A DNA stretch of 64,000 nt, from the NCBI GenBank assembly GCA_011033025.1, contig WFMF01000042.1:496501-560500 (forward strand), given 5' to 3'. The notes below the pieces were generated by a model. The model was given only the letters and a program-made list of their open reading frames with translations, made no database searches and had not been told where the DNA came from. Below, one piece after another: positions 23,221 to 35,319 of the stretch. Both the position numbers and the translations under genes were made by a program. The stretch's first letter is position 1. Each line of letters opens with the position of its first letter. This DNA comes from Beroe forskalii (taxonomy: Eukaryota; Ctenophora; Nuda; Beroida; Beroidae).

Positions 23221-24309
23221 TCCTGTATCTACGAATCAATTATCGGTACTTACTTAATTGTATATACTTACTGTATACCTATACGGTATAATAATGTATA
23301 TTTTCGGAAAACGCAGGATAGAATGATACACAGTTAACAAAGAAAATAAATGTATGAAAAATTAAGATGATTTTTTTTTCTGGTTCAAATACTGTAATAG
23401 ACTTAACATGCAAGTTTTGAAAACTTCGATAAAAACCTTTTTGATTAGAAATGGTTACTGATAAAACCAGTTAATCTTTAGTGAATTAAATAATTAATCA
23501 ATATTTCAATACTCAGCCAAAAATTTGACTTTTTTAATACTGTATAGAATGTTCTCAAAAAGAAAACAAATCGTAATCAATCTCACAATCACTGATGGAG
23601 GATTAAATTAATGGCTCAATGTCTCACTGAGCAATGCAACAACCGGCAAGGACGATTAGTGCTTTCTAGACTCTTACTATCAATATCGATAGTCGGAAAA
23701 ATGCTCACAATCGCCCTTGCCCAACAACCACGTCAAAATGCTATTAACAATTGGATTTTTAAATTTAGGAACATCAATCAATATGATTATAACGAATATT
23801 AAAGTAATACGTAAATTGTAGAATAACCGCAGATTATTTTTATGCGTTTTTCAGATCTCAGTGATTAATATCATAACATGCAAGTAACATTTTTGGAAAA
23901 AATCAAATAATTTAAAACAAGTATTACGAAAGAGTTTCATGTCCCGTGGGAAATATTATAAGAGGAATCAGGATCAATCCCTGCAATCATGTGCTGAATC
24001 TCAATTAGACTGATCCAAATCGGAAGAGTTTCCTGAAGAATCCAGGACCGTTCCAAAGACCCCTGAGATTAAACTTCAATTATAATTAGCTCAAACATAA
24101 TGTTTGACAGCATTATCAGTCATCACATAAATCATTCAATTGAATAAATAGCTGCTATTTTCGAAAGCAGTGATTTAAACCTGCCTCTATTAGTCTATTC
24201 AAGAACATTAATTCAATCAGGAAAGCCTGAATCTCCTCAAACTCCGTATAACAGGGAACTAAAACCTCTGAAAACTTTCATAATGAAAGTAACACTACCC
24301 TCTTTCCAC
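22830..24309. other. intergenic DNA; A-rich tract at 23130-23219
   Basis: (AAAT)n followed by more than 30 consecutive A at 23182-23217, which could be the tail of a retroposed copy. The rest is A/T-rich, with no recognisable gene. Confidence 0.5.
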
Positions 24310-26724
24310 CTACCTCACAAGTCCATGAAAGTATATGGGACCGAGCAAGTCACGTTTCAAGATGTACGACCACCAAGAAGGCTGAAATTTCAAAAATATA
24401 TTTAGAATTCAGAGCACTATTTTCTGCATTATCATGTATACGTATAAATTTACTGGGTACTTACTACTTAGGTATGAATGATAAGTTCTGCACCAAAAAG
24501 CTGTCTAGCTCTGAAAATATGATCGAAAGACCAAGTTTTTGGACATGAATCTGCATTTGGATCTTAAACATTGGATCTAAACTTCAAACCTTAGCCTGGT
24601 TAACCAAAGGGAAAGTCTCCATTATCTCCAAATCATATCCGAACTCCGCCAGGATAAGCCTATTATCCCCGACTGTAAGCGGACAGGAAGTGTAACCATT
24701 GTAGGAGGACTCAAGAGACCCTCCCTTCATCACTGTCTTCAAGTTCTTGTAGAGGACACCAGCCTCAGCAGCCACTTTAGCAGCCGTCTTCCCCGTGGGG
24801 CAGTTGTTACAGTCCCCAATAGCGAATATGTTAGGGTAGTGAGTGTGCTGAAGAGTGTGTTTATTAACATCCACCCAGCCTGCTGTGTCTGCCAGAGGTG
24901 CGTACACAGGGAGGGGGCCACAAGGGGGCGCTACGTGTAGCATGGAGAACTGAAATAGTGTTGCGGGTTAGCAAATTCTCGACATATTCAGATGTGACTA
25001 TTAGTACCGATTCTAGTATTCTAGTACTAGTACGATATTGTTATGATCATAATGGTGAAAAGTCTGACTGAATGATCAGCTCTCATTCACATAGGTAATT
25101 TAGGGGTTAACTACAATGTCCCCTACTATTATTTCCAACTACAATGTCCACTGAAGAAAAAAGTAATTTGAAGAAATAACAACTCACTGATCGGGTGGTG
25201 AGTTCTCCAGTCTCCAAGTCCTCGAATACAGCCTCCCTCGCCTCTCCTCTCACCTCCACCAGGTTACTCCGAGTTCTGATGTCACATCCCTTAGCTGCTG
25301 CCACTTGTCTGAGGGAAGCTGCGTACTTAGGCACCCCGAATATGGCGGGGAGCGTGGTGTGGTAGGTCAGCGTGCACTCCTCTCTTACCCCTGCCTGGTA
25401 GGGGAGGTGGGATGAAAACCAGAGGTGGGATGAAAACCAGGTTAAATGGAGCTCTGATGATCATGCAGCAAGTTTAAAGTGTATTTGATAATCAAGTCAG
25501 ATCATGATATCATCACCCTCAATATAATGCAGAACTTCACGTGACCTGACCTTTCTCAGGTGAGTATCCGCCAGGTACATTATCTTCTGAGGAGCTCCAG
25601 GGCACTTTATGGGAGTGTTAGGGAAGGTGAAGATGAGGTTCCCTTCCCTCACAGATGACAGGGTCTCCCAAGTGTAGTCGGCATTACCTGGAATAATATC
25701 CGGGTTACTATTCAATGACTGTTTTATTCGATTATTTAGTTATTTTGGTCAAATCAGTTTATGGGTCACAGCCGGACACAGCACAGTTTTTATGTATGAG
25801 TTTCAGACTAAGAAAGTAAGAATACACGGCTATATCTGTTGATGGAGAATTATGCTGTATCTACCAAAAGTTTTCAGAGATTCGTTTAACTTGTTAAAGT
25901 GCATTTTAAAATCACATCCAAATTATCCTACCAGGTCCATAGTTGGAGCAAACACCATTTTTACCAAGTGTTTCAGTAAGGCCTTTGATTTTATCAAACC
26001 TCAATTCCATTCCCAGTGCAACAACCAAATAGTCGTATGTAATCTGAAATAAATCAAGGAAACTTTATAATCTGAGTTGTTTCCAGCTCCCATTTTAATT
26101 ACAAAATTAGGTTGTTACTTTGGAAAAGATTACAAAATTTCTTACAACCTTTATCATTTCAATAATTTTCTTACCTTTCGACCATTTGACATTACCAATG
26201 AGTTTTGGTCAGGCTCAAATTCCTTTACACCTTCATCAAACCAATGAGCATTGGCAGGAATACAATCAGTTTGAGGTCTACTTGTATCTTTCATTGCTTT
26301 GATTCCTGCACCAACCAAAGTCCAGAGTGGCTGGTAATAATGAGTCTGAAAAACAGGAAATTCATGATTATCAAAATACAGTACAGTACTGTTTATAAGC
26401 AGGTTTTTACAATTTGAATTGAGAGATCCATGAGAAACAAAGATAATTAATAGTGGCTAACGAGCTCAAATTTCAAAGAAAAAAAATCAAATTATGAAAT
26501 GTCAAAGTTCTCACATCTGCAGGGTCAATAACAGCAACATCACCATGTTTGACAAGCTTAGAGGCAACAGCACAACCACCTGCACCCCCACCAGCAACAG
26601 CAAACTTGTAGTGAGATGATAAAAACCTCACACCAATAGTATTTGAAGTTTTCAGCTTCAGTGCAGGGGACTTGGATATCACTTTCTGTATGATACCAGT
26701 ACCAGTTTTATAGTGCATTAACAT
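24310..26724 (-). CDS. SQOR: sulfide:quinone oxidoreductase, mitochondrial (7 exons)
   Basis: Exons: 26724-26515, 26345-26175, 26043-25932, 25687-25551, 25394-25188, 24949-24590, 24381-24310. All are GT/AG with matching phases and give 422 residues, about the length of the family. The enzyme is an inner-membrane FAD disulfide oxidoreductase that oxidises H2S and passes electrons to ubiquinone. Exon 1 carries a basic presequence and the FAD loop AVAGGGAGGCAVASKL. Exon 2 has YYQPLWTLVGAG; exon 4 has FTFPNTPIKCPGAPQKIMYL with one redox cysteine. Exon 6 has MLHVAPP, the second FAD site FAIGDCNN, and YNGYTSCPL with the other redox cysteine. The short last exon encodes the C-terminal membrane-associated helices (WWSYILKRDLLGPIYF). 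Start: Met at 26724 (or 26718); an upstream in-frame Met exists but the transit peptide fits the shorter form. Intact throughout. Confidence 0.93.
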
Positions 26725-27455
26725 ACCTATCATCAGGAAATAGTAAAATAATGATATGAACATCAAACAATTTCTGTATTAGTTTAGTCAAACCATGTAT
26801 GAAAATTATGCTTAAATTGTGTCCTAAATGATAGGATTAAATGTTGAATTAAATTCAAAGGGATCATGATTTATGACAGATAATCTGGGGTTGATAAATG
26901 ATGCATGGATGATATTCTATTAAAGTTTTTTAATGTTTGCACAGGAAATATATCATGAGAACAATAACTTAATAAATCCCTAGGAAAAAGAATTCTCTTC
27001 ATTTGAATAAAACTTCTAGTTATTCGTTCACTTCTTTAATAATTTAATTTGCACTCACCAGAATAAAGTCATTGGGAATGAATTTATTGCCATAACTCCA
27101 TAATTAACTGTATTTACATAAGTCATACATTGAATATAACTGATGAAATAATTTTGTGTTATACCATAAGTCCTAATAGAGCATGCTTCAGTACACCTCT
27201 GCTCCAACTTGAAGGCAAATTGGGATCCATACTGTGAAGATCTATCTTTGAATTGATGATTGATCCTTATTAATTCTTGTACTGCATATATGTATTTGTT
27301 AACAACTAAAATGTATGACTCATAAGTACGTAACATTTGGCAAACTGGAATGTACTTACAAAAAGGGACAGTGTTGGAGTTCAAGAAAAGAAGCTGCAGA
27401 AAAGTCTTGCTGATTCATGTTGGGGTGTACATAATATCTCTCTTATAATACCAAT
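26725..27455. other. intergenic spacer between SQOR and SLX1
   Basis: A/T-rich. A 109-codon minus-strand ORF at 27055-27384 has no recognisable domain and may be downstream UTR of the SLX1 gene. The two genes are on the same strand. Confidence 0.5.
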
Positions 27456-28202
27456 TCAGGTTTGAGTTAATTGTTCAGTCCAGTGTGGTTCCTCATCTTG
27501 TTGGGATGAGGAATTTTGGCTACAACAATAATTTTTAAGCTTCACCATTTCTCCCCACAACTGTTCATGCTTGCACTTAGGACAGCATCCGGATATGGGC
27601 AAAAGTTCAGAGTTTTCATTCCACGAATGAGCTAAGCAAATTAAATGAAATTTGCAATGTTTATTTACACAATAAATTCCAGTGTTTTTAGACACATGAC
27701 TGCTGCAAATATAACATTCCCCATCAAATTCTTTGATTAATTCCTCTGAATCATGCTGATCTTCAATGGGACCTTGTACAATTGGCATATGAAGTGGTGG
27801 TGTAAGAGGAAGTTTGTATTCACTCCTAAGCCACTGAACAATAAGGGGTAATTTCTTCCAGGGGGCTACATTCAGCATTTTCTCTAATACTTTGATTTGA
27901 TACTGAACCCCTGTTTCAGATTTTTTCTTCTGCCACTCATACATACTCAGTCTAATTGATCTCTTTGGGTTCTGCCAAGCCCATTCAAATCGTAGTCCTG
28001 CAGTTCTGCTGGGAAAATTATGGATACAAAGTATCATATCCCAAGGTGCATACTTGGCAGTTTTATGTGCACCACCTTTTTTAAATCTATTGTGTTGAAG
28101 TATGCGACGCCCAGGAGAAACAGTGTATCCAATGTATGTCCCATTTAAACTTCTGTTATTCTCTATGCTGCATAGTAAGTATACACCATGGAATCCTGAC
28201 AT
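27456..28202 (-). CDS. SLX1: structure-specific endonuclease subunit SLX1
   Basis: Single-exon ORF of 248 codons, complete. SLX1 is the nuclease subunit that, bound to the SLX4 scaffold, cuts Holliday junctions, flaps and replication forks in the nucleus. The N-terminal GIY-YIG (UvrC-type) nuclease domain covers residues 3-90: GVYLLCS (GIY), TYIGYTV (YIG), catalytic Arg in SPGRRILQHN, KKGGAHKTAKYAPWDMILCI, and the Glu in LRFEWAWQNP. The C-terminal zinc-binding RING/PHD-like domain (about residues 165-212) has CYICSSH, YCVNKHCKFHLICLAHSW and CCPKCKHEQLW. Length agrees with animal SLX1 (about 270). The ATG at 28202 directly precedes SGFHGVYLL, as expected for the family. No lesion seen. Confidence 0.95.
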   Translation of the reverse strand: MSGFHGVYLLCSIENNRSLNGTYIGYTVSPGRRILQHNRFKKGGAHKTAKYAPWDMILCIHNFPSRTAGLRFEWAWQNPKRSIRLSMYEWQKKKSETGVQYQIKVLEKMLNVAPWKKLPLIVQWLRSEYKLPLTPPLHMPIVQGPIEDQHDSEELIKEFDGECYICSSHVSKNTGIYCVNKHCKFHLICLAHSWNENSELLPISGCCPKCKHEQLWGEMVKLKNYCCSQNSSSQQDEEPHWTEQLTQT

Positions 28203-28394
28203 CCTAGTCTATAACAAGAATTTGATAGCAGATTTAACATCATATATATCAACAATTAAAGAATATTTCCTTTAAAACACATCGATCTGCATCATCATAA
28301 TGATTAATATAAGAATGGTGTGAATCATAGTAGGGAATTCCAGATATTTTGAATAATAGTTTCATCATATCACAAAATAAACTTGTGAAATAAA

Positions 28395-28573
28395 ATAACA
28401 AAATAAACAATTTTAATATTACATCAACAAATGTCACACAACTGTTTCTATGATTCACTAGACATTAAACTGGATCTTCCAGACCACATTAAGTATAGAA
28501 AATTGACATTAAGAAAAAAAAGGCAAGCTTACAGCTAACAAAAGTAACAGATTCATTATGGAACTCACAAACT
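28395..28573 (-). repeat. CR1-like LINE 3' end with CTGGAAGATCCAG hairpin
   Basis: Minus strand: CTTAATGTGGT, the hairpin CTGGA-AGA-TCCAG, a conserved ACATTTGTTGATGT, then an A/T pentamer tail. Nearly identical to 62375-62411 plus 62650-62795, which is interrupted there by a MITE. The 3' end of the large LINE at 28574 is inserted into it. Confidence 0.7.
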
Positions 28574-29339
28574 TACAAGAATTTACAAGAATTTACAAGA
28601 ATTTTTAAATATAATTTGTGACAAAAGCAATGTCATTCAAATCGCACACAAGTCTGTAATATTATGTTAATCGGGGATGATAGTGTGATTTGGTGATGTA
28701 TTTTGGTGATTGGAATTGATTTGGTGAAAAGTCATCAGCGTACTGATTCGAGGGAGCAGACGAAAGCATACAAAAAAAGGGGCCAATTTTTGAATACTAT
28801 AGAAGGATAATGGTGACTAGATGAGATTGGGGATCGTAATGTGGGCACGTACAGACCAAAGAGCCAACAGAGAGAGATGCCGAAGAGAAAAAAGAACTGA
28901 TGAGAAGAGCTGAAGTAACAGGAGTAATCGTGCAGGAAGAGCAAAGCAACAAGAACTCACGAAGACCTGGAGAAGGAGAATTAGAAAAGAAGAAATGGAT
29001 AGGGTTGATGTTGTCCCCGGCCTACGCATGCCCCCACGCATGGGACACAGTTAAGCCCAAATCGGTACGCAGCCAGGTGAGCATCGGAGAGGCACCTGCT
29101 TCCCACATATGTTGCAGGTGGCTGGATCACTACCAGCGCAAGTCGGAAACACCCCTCTTTTCCACTCAGCCATCTGGGATCCAAACTGAGTGGGACACTT
29201 AGACAACATCCAGGCCCTAAGTGATGAGGATTCAGACGATGAAAAGAGCAGACAAGGCTGGAAAAACAAAGAGCAGAAAGCGGAAAGAGTGAAAAGCTGA
29301 GATGAGAGAGATTGAAGGTGGAATCACAGGAAATCTAAG

Positions 29340-32300
29340 ATGAGCTTTCACCTTGCTGAGACAGTTCTTTTTTGTACTTTAGAGTGCTCTTGTACATAAT
29401 CTTGATTGCCCTGGTCATGATTTGTATATGTCTCTACAAGTGAGTCATTATTTGATTCAGCAGGACCTGGTGGATATGTCCTGGCTATCTGAATGCCATT
29501 AAGAGGAGTATCACCATGGTTGATGTCGATACTGTTGATCAGTGATGCCATCTTGTGCCTATGTGATGTTGTTAGTGGACAGGTGGCAAGGATGTGTTCT
29601 TCATCTTCAATAGCTGAGGTGTCGATTCCTTTTTGATGAGCAGAAGTCACAGATCCTTTCTGCTTTAGGAATGTTTTTGTGCCTTCCAGTTTCAATATTG
29701 AGTTTGTGAGCACTACAGCGAATCCTTGCAGTTAATTTCCTGTCCTCAAAATTGCGGGCATGGTCAAGGTAATGTTCCCACGTGATCTTGTCTTTTACCT
29801 CTCTGTAGAATGAGAGCCTGCTTGATTGCTCCAAGGTGAATCTCCATGCTTCAGTGAGGTGATTCTGAAGGTTCTTGACCAGTAACACAGGAGATGCAGC
29901 TTCAGCTAGACGAGTGGCGGAAACAGAGGCTGCCAGTTGATACTGATTATTGCTATCTGTTGCAAAACTTTCGATGATAGATTTCATGTTGGAGTACCAT
30001 GATAAACCAAGATTTGCCTGTTCGTTGAATGCTGCCTTGGCAAGGTTTGAATCTTCCATCTCAGCCAGTCTTTTGAAGTATTTGACGCAGAGCTTCAGGC
30101 TATCGATAAGAAGTGGAAATCTGCCAGTTTCACCCCAGGCAGCAGAGTTGGATGCATTAGCGCCTTATGCCTAGCAGATACTTGAGGTGACGTAGATGAA
30201 CCTGCTCAAGGCGCATCTTGGCAATTTTCGAGACACAATTGTTGATATTACTGTCACGGTCAAAGCAGGAGATGAGGTGTTTCACGACAGGTCGACTAGG
30301 AAGCCAGACTTGGCACCCATATGTTAGGATGGGTGTCACAAGGGAACCAAAGAGTTGCTGTAGGTTCTTGGGATCCACATATCTCCTGTCAACAGTATTC
30401 CTCAGACTGAAGTGTGCCCCGAGGCCTTTCTTGTAAAGCGAGTCTTCGGCCTGGCTGAAATTCCCCTTGTTGCTGATGATGATACCCAGGTAGCAGTAGG
30501 AGGTAACCAGCTCGATCTTATCTCCATTAATGATCGGCCTCCAGGTGGCACTTGGAGGATAGAGTCCATTCATAACCATGAACTTGGTTTTAGAGATATT
30601 TATTTCGAGACCCCAGGCATTGCAGTAGTTCTCAATAACATTCAGTTGTTTTTGAAGTGAATGGGTATCTAGAGCCAGGATGACAAGGTCATCAGCCCAT
30701 GCGAGATGGGATATTTTCAGACCAGATAAAGTGGGGCAGTTGACGTCCAATTCGTTGAGCAGCTTGGACAGCTTGAGAAAATAGTTTTTTAGTACGGCAA
30801 TTTTTAGTTGATTAGTATTTAGTATCATGAATTTATTCGTAGGTAGTACTATTTAGTGTATGAATCTAGGTAGCCCTAGAACCCTGAATTTCAAGTTCGT
30901 TGGTTAGGGCATTACATACTCCGTAGATTTAGAGTTTATGATTCTATTCTATATATTCTAATAATGTTATTGTATTTACAGACCTGAAGATGTCGTAGAA
31001 CGACGAAATTGATTGTCATTAAAGAACCACATCGTTTAGATTTGTACCTGTACCATTGAGTCAAAAGAGAATAAATTAATTACTCATCAATTGTAATCAT
31101 GCGACTCTTTTCAACGACCCGATCCGTGAAATCAGAGAAAATAGACTTTGAAAAGTTCAGGGCTAAGAGGGTGACCTTGTTCAGTCCCTTTGGATACATC
31201 AAAACTTTTGCTGATCCTGTTGTTGATTTTGATGTTTCCAGAAGAGCAGCTGTACATGTTTTTGATGATGTTGAAGAAACCGCCATTTATTCCATAGCAG
31301 GCAAGCTTGAAGAGCAATGCTTGACGGCAGACAAGATCGAAGGCTTTTCTCAGGTCAATGAAGACAGCATAGACCTTTTGCTTGACTCTTTTGTACTTTT
31401 CCATCAGTGTTAACAGTGTAAAATATGATCATTACACTGGCTACCCTTCTTGAAGCCTGCTTGGTTAGGGAGGGTTGGGAAAGTTAGACTCGATGGTTTA
31501 TCAAGCGACTGAGAAGCATCAGAGAAAGGAGTTTTCCAACACAGCTACACACAGCAATAGCCCTGTAGTTGTCAGGATCAGAGGTACAGCCCTTCTTGTG
31601 AAGCGGGGTAATGACACTTTGGCTCCAGAAGTAGATACCCAGTTTGAGACAGATGTTGAAAAGATTGAGCAGAAGATGGAGCATTTCAGCGTTGAGTGCC
31701 TTGATGATCTCATTGCTGATGTGGTCAAATGAGGATGCTTTTTCCTGTTTTGAGGCTGCTAATGGCGCTTTCCAGTTCATCCATCGTGAAAGGTTTGTTG
31801 AGCTCTTCATTAGGCAGACTGGAGTTGGCAGTGTCTACTGCATCATTGAGCAAAGCCTGCTTAGTCAGTTGATCAACAGTCGGATGCTTGTCAGAATAGA
31901 GCTGAGCATAGAACTTCTGAAAGTTATCAAGGTGTTCGGACTCATCAAGTTTGATGTCATTTTGCTTGAATTTTTTGAGCTTCTTGAAGTCTCTCCAGGA
32001 CAATACCTTTCCTGATTTGATTTTTTCATTCAGTTTACGAATGAACTTATCCTTTTTGGACTCCACAATGGCTCGATAATCTTTGACATTGAGACGATGT
32101 CGATCTTTGATACTTGTGTTATCAGGATTGTTGTCCATCACACGAATAGATCGTTTCAAAAGTCTCCTGGCTGTATGACAGGCAGGGTCAAACCATGCTT
32201 CATGCTTTGGCTTACTCTTGTCACTTTGTTTGGGAATATTAAAAAGCTTTCACCAGCGACTGAATTGATAAGGGACAAGATATCCTTATTGAGGGATTCG

Positions 32301-33337
32301 GCTTCATTACTGCTGATGTTGTCTGATGTAAGCCGCTCGTTGAGGGTTTCTATCTGGGCTAGGACTGATTGAGTATTGAGAATGTTCTGAAACTTGTCAA
32401 GACCTTCAGGAGTGATCTTGTATTTGAAAGGAGCAGGCTCGAAGTGGGCAGGAGCTTTTGTTGGAGTTACCGTCGGACTTTGATTCCAAAGATGAAGGAT
32501 AACAGGGCTATGATCTGAAAAGAGAGTGTGACTAGCCACCACCAGATTCCTGATGCGATGTGTGAAGCTACCAGAGCTGACAAAGAGGTCAACAACGCTG
32601 TTTCCATTCCACTTGAAGCATGTGTACTTTCCAGCACAGTCACCAAGAGTGCGACCGTTAAGTACTACTAGGTTCTGGGATCCGATGAGGTCAAGGAGAA
32701 GCTTCTTGTGACTGTTAGTGCCTTGATCGGAGCTAGATCTGTAGATAGAGACGGGAGCAGACTCATCGATGAAGTCTACGCTGTTTGAATTGTCAGCATC
32801 AGGGTGGAAGTCAGATCTGCTAAGAGAAGGATCGTTGTAGCCTGAAGCATCACCAATTCTGGCATTGAGGTCACCACAGAGTAATATTTCGTCATCTGGT
32901 TGTTCACGAAGACTGCTGATAGTGTTGTGTAGATAATCAAAATTCTGTGAGGAGTCATGCTTTACCCCTTTAGTGACACTGTTGGAAGGAGGGATGTAGC
33001 AATTCACAACGAAAGTCCTTATCTTAGTGGCTGGGTTATAAAACTTGACCACAACTAAATTTGCTGATGTGGTCTTATCATTGGGTAACTTGATGAGCTT
33101 GCAATGATGGAGCAAGTCATTACTTATCAAGGTTGTTACTCCACCACCTTTTACCCTGTTTGCGGAGGTTACTGAATGCTTTGTAGCCTCGATGTTTACT
33201 TCTGTCACAGTTTCTTGGAGACAGACAATTTTATGAGTCAGCAGGATTTTGGTGAACTCAGGATCGTCAGATTTTTGCCCAAGGATGCCGCTGGCGTTGG
33301 CAATGTTCCAGGTGATGATTGATGGGACATGATCCAT
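29340..33337 (-). pseudogene. LINE family L ORF2: endonuclease + reverse transcriptase (broken)
   Basis: N-terminal APE-type endonuclease: WNIANASG, CLQETVTEV, LLCGDLNARIGDASG, SDHSPVILHLW. RT: DNYRAIAVCSCVGKLLS (fingers), AVFIDLRKAFDLV (motif A), GTEQGHPLSPELF (B), AWADDLVILAL (C). A C-terminal zinc knuckle has CDFC and EEHILATC. Frames break at several homopolymers, at the 366-bp insertion (30777-31142) and near 29650. Motif A is intact here but frameshifted in the + copy, so the two copies complement each other for inferring the family consensus. Confidence 0.85.
30777..31142 (-). mobile_element. 366-bp insertion within LINE RT, with hammerhead-like core
   Basis: Absent from the + LINE copy, where TTTATTTTCTCAAGCTGTCC is continuous. 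Here CTATTTTCTC appears on both sides, a target duplication of about 10 bp. On + it includes CTGAAGA, a GTCGT/ACGAC stem with AGA loop, then GAAA (30982-31008), resembling the hammerhead-type core found near the ends of Penelope-like elements. The rest is A/T-rich non-coding. Confidence 0.65.
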
Positions 33338-33500
33338 AGAGTGTAGAAGCAGAAAGAAGAGTGTGGGTCAAGAAAAGCTGACAGATGCAGAAAAGGGGAT
33401 GGGTGAGACAGAGAGGGGGTGCAGCAAAGAGAGGATCAACCAGAGAGGAGAGAGTAGGGAGAAGCTGAGGAAAGACAGAGGTGGAGTTGACAGAAAAAGA

Positions 33501-35267
33501 TCAACTGGAGAGGAAAGCTTGATGGAGACTGGTTCTGAAGTTGCCCATGATGACTTTGATTCCTCTTTGGTTGAGATGGATAGTGCCGTCCCTGAACATG
33601 TAGTGATAAGGAGACCCACTTCCATTGGCAAAGAAGTTTTTGTTCAGGTTCTGTTCCACTCTGATCCAAAAGTCTGATGAGTCAGTAGATTTTGAAAGGT
33701 ATTCAATCTTATCTGAAAGAGCATCTCTGAATTCGCTAGCCTTTTCTTGCTCACTACCACAAGAGAGCACATGGGAGATGAACACTTTGCAGGATTGAGA
33801 TGTCTCACGTAGAATTTTGTCTACTGAAGAGGTAAGCATATCTACGGCCTCAAGAACAGGTACCTTCTCCACTAGATCATGAGTGCCAAGATGGATGTAG
33901 ATAGCTTCTGGCGCTTTTTGGGCGATGCTAGATGCTGATAGGTCAATAGTCTCGTTCCAAGCTGTGATTGAGCGTCTCTTGACCACCTGAACGCGTCATA
34001 TTTTCTGGAGAACTCCTCTGACTTGAACGTTTGCATTGTGGAGTCAGTGACAAGGACTACTTTGTGGGCATTGACTGAACGATGCTTACCGTTCTTTTTG
34101 CTTGAGTCTTTGTTCTTGGGAGCAGGTATACGACGATAAGTTGCCCTCCCTCCTTGCTCAGATCTGCTCAAGCCTGGAGTTTCTGGGTTTGTCCTCATTT
34201 CAGACGGCGATCTTGCCACGAATCTCGGGTCAGTAGAGGGTGAGTTAACACTTCCTACATTTGCTGCAGTTGGAATCTTTTCAGAGGAGATGCTAGCTGA
34301 TACCATCTGGTGGATTTCCTCGACGTTCACTATCACAGCTTTTGAAGACACTGTCACGCCAAGTTTCGAGGTCTCGTTTCAGCACTACCGTTTCCCTGAG
34401 TGTTTCCCTGAGGTTCTGAATACATTTCTCATTCTTCTCAAGCAACATATTGGATTCCTGGTTGAGGTTCTTGAGTTTTTCGATCATACCACCATGAATT
34501 TCGGCATTATTAACAGGAGATGGAGATGAGTTAGAATGCTTCGATGGTTGCTGAGCATTCATGGATCGTATTTCAGCAAGAAGAATGTCGATTTTGTTTC
34601 CACTGGCAATGGATGATTTCTCAAGGCTCTCCAGCTTATTACTCATCATAAGGCTAGACTTCTCAAGAACTTCAAGGCGAGTTTCGAATGACGACCCGCC
34701 AGAATGACTTTGTTGCTTGCTGCCTGTTAGAAGCTGGCTTATTCGTTTCTTCTTTGCTTTGAGGGAACCATCAGACTTCAGATTGAGGAACTGGAGGTCC
34801 GTGCCGATATCCTTTTCAGTAGCAGCATCCAGGGAGTCGAGGTACGAGGCAATACCTTTGAAGTCAGTTGTGGCAAGAGTTGTTCTCTTCCTCTTTGAGG
34901 ACGTCTTAGATGTTTTCACTGAGCTCATTTTAAGAAAGTCTTTTGATGTGGGCAGTGAGCTGGTAATACGTAGCCCCTCAGGTGATGATTCGTTGGTGTC
35001 ATTCGAACCACCAGGTGAGTAACTGAAGATGTCATTTGTGTCAGGAGAGGCTAGAATCCTTGATAGGCGGTCCTTAATAACTTCTTTTGATCCCTTCACT
35101 GATTGATTTAAGGCTTTCAGCTCAGATCTCACTTCTTCAACAACAAGTTTCTTCAAGATGGTATTGGTGACACAAAGAGGTATTGTTGTTTTGGGATCAG
35201 AGATGAGGGATAGAATCCTCGTTCTTTTGTCTTCTATCAGGTCCTTCTTGGAAACAGTTTGCCCCAT
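33501..35267 (-). pseudogene. LINE family L ORF1: SAP-like, coiled coil, SGNH esterase (broken)
   Basis: Begins MGQTVSKKDLIEDKRTRI. A SAP-like helix pair (VEEVRSELKALNQSVKGSKE) is followed by Ser/Lys-rich linker, a coiled coil (KLESLEKSS.., MIEKLKNLNQES..), and an SGNH/GDSL-like esterase domain (VTDSTMQTF as block I, IHLGTHDL as block III, DGTIHLNQRG as block V with the Asp-His pair). Frameshifts occur near 34330 and 33980. The block V region is open here but frameshifted in the + copy. ORF1 esterases are known from CR1-type elements. Confidence 0.75.
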
Positions 35268-35319
35268 AGCTGCCCCATAGCTGCTATGACGCAGCTGATG
35301 TATGTTTTAAAGATTATTT

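Larger units (their letters stand above)
28574..35285 (-). mobile_element. non-LTR retrotransposon, 5'-truncated copy (family L)
   Basis: A 6.7-kb minus-strand copy of the element at 41.9-49.2 kb, about 95% or more identical by eye. It starts at the ATGGGGCAAACTGTTTCC of ORF1, with a small duplication of CAGCTATGGGG, and so lacks the AlkB-like part. It ends in three copies of ATTCTTGTAA, the tandem 3' tail typical of CR1/L2-type LINEs. It carries a 366-bp insertion in the RT domain. Confidence 0.88.

Noticed and set aside
33363-33677. + strand ORF with KERINQRGESREK
   Set aside because: Antisense of the LINE ORF1 3' end; the same shadow appears at 44329-44763 on minus in the other copy.
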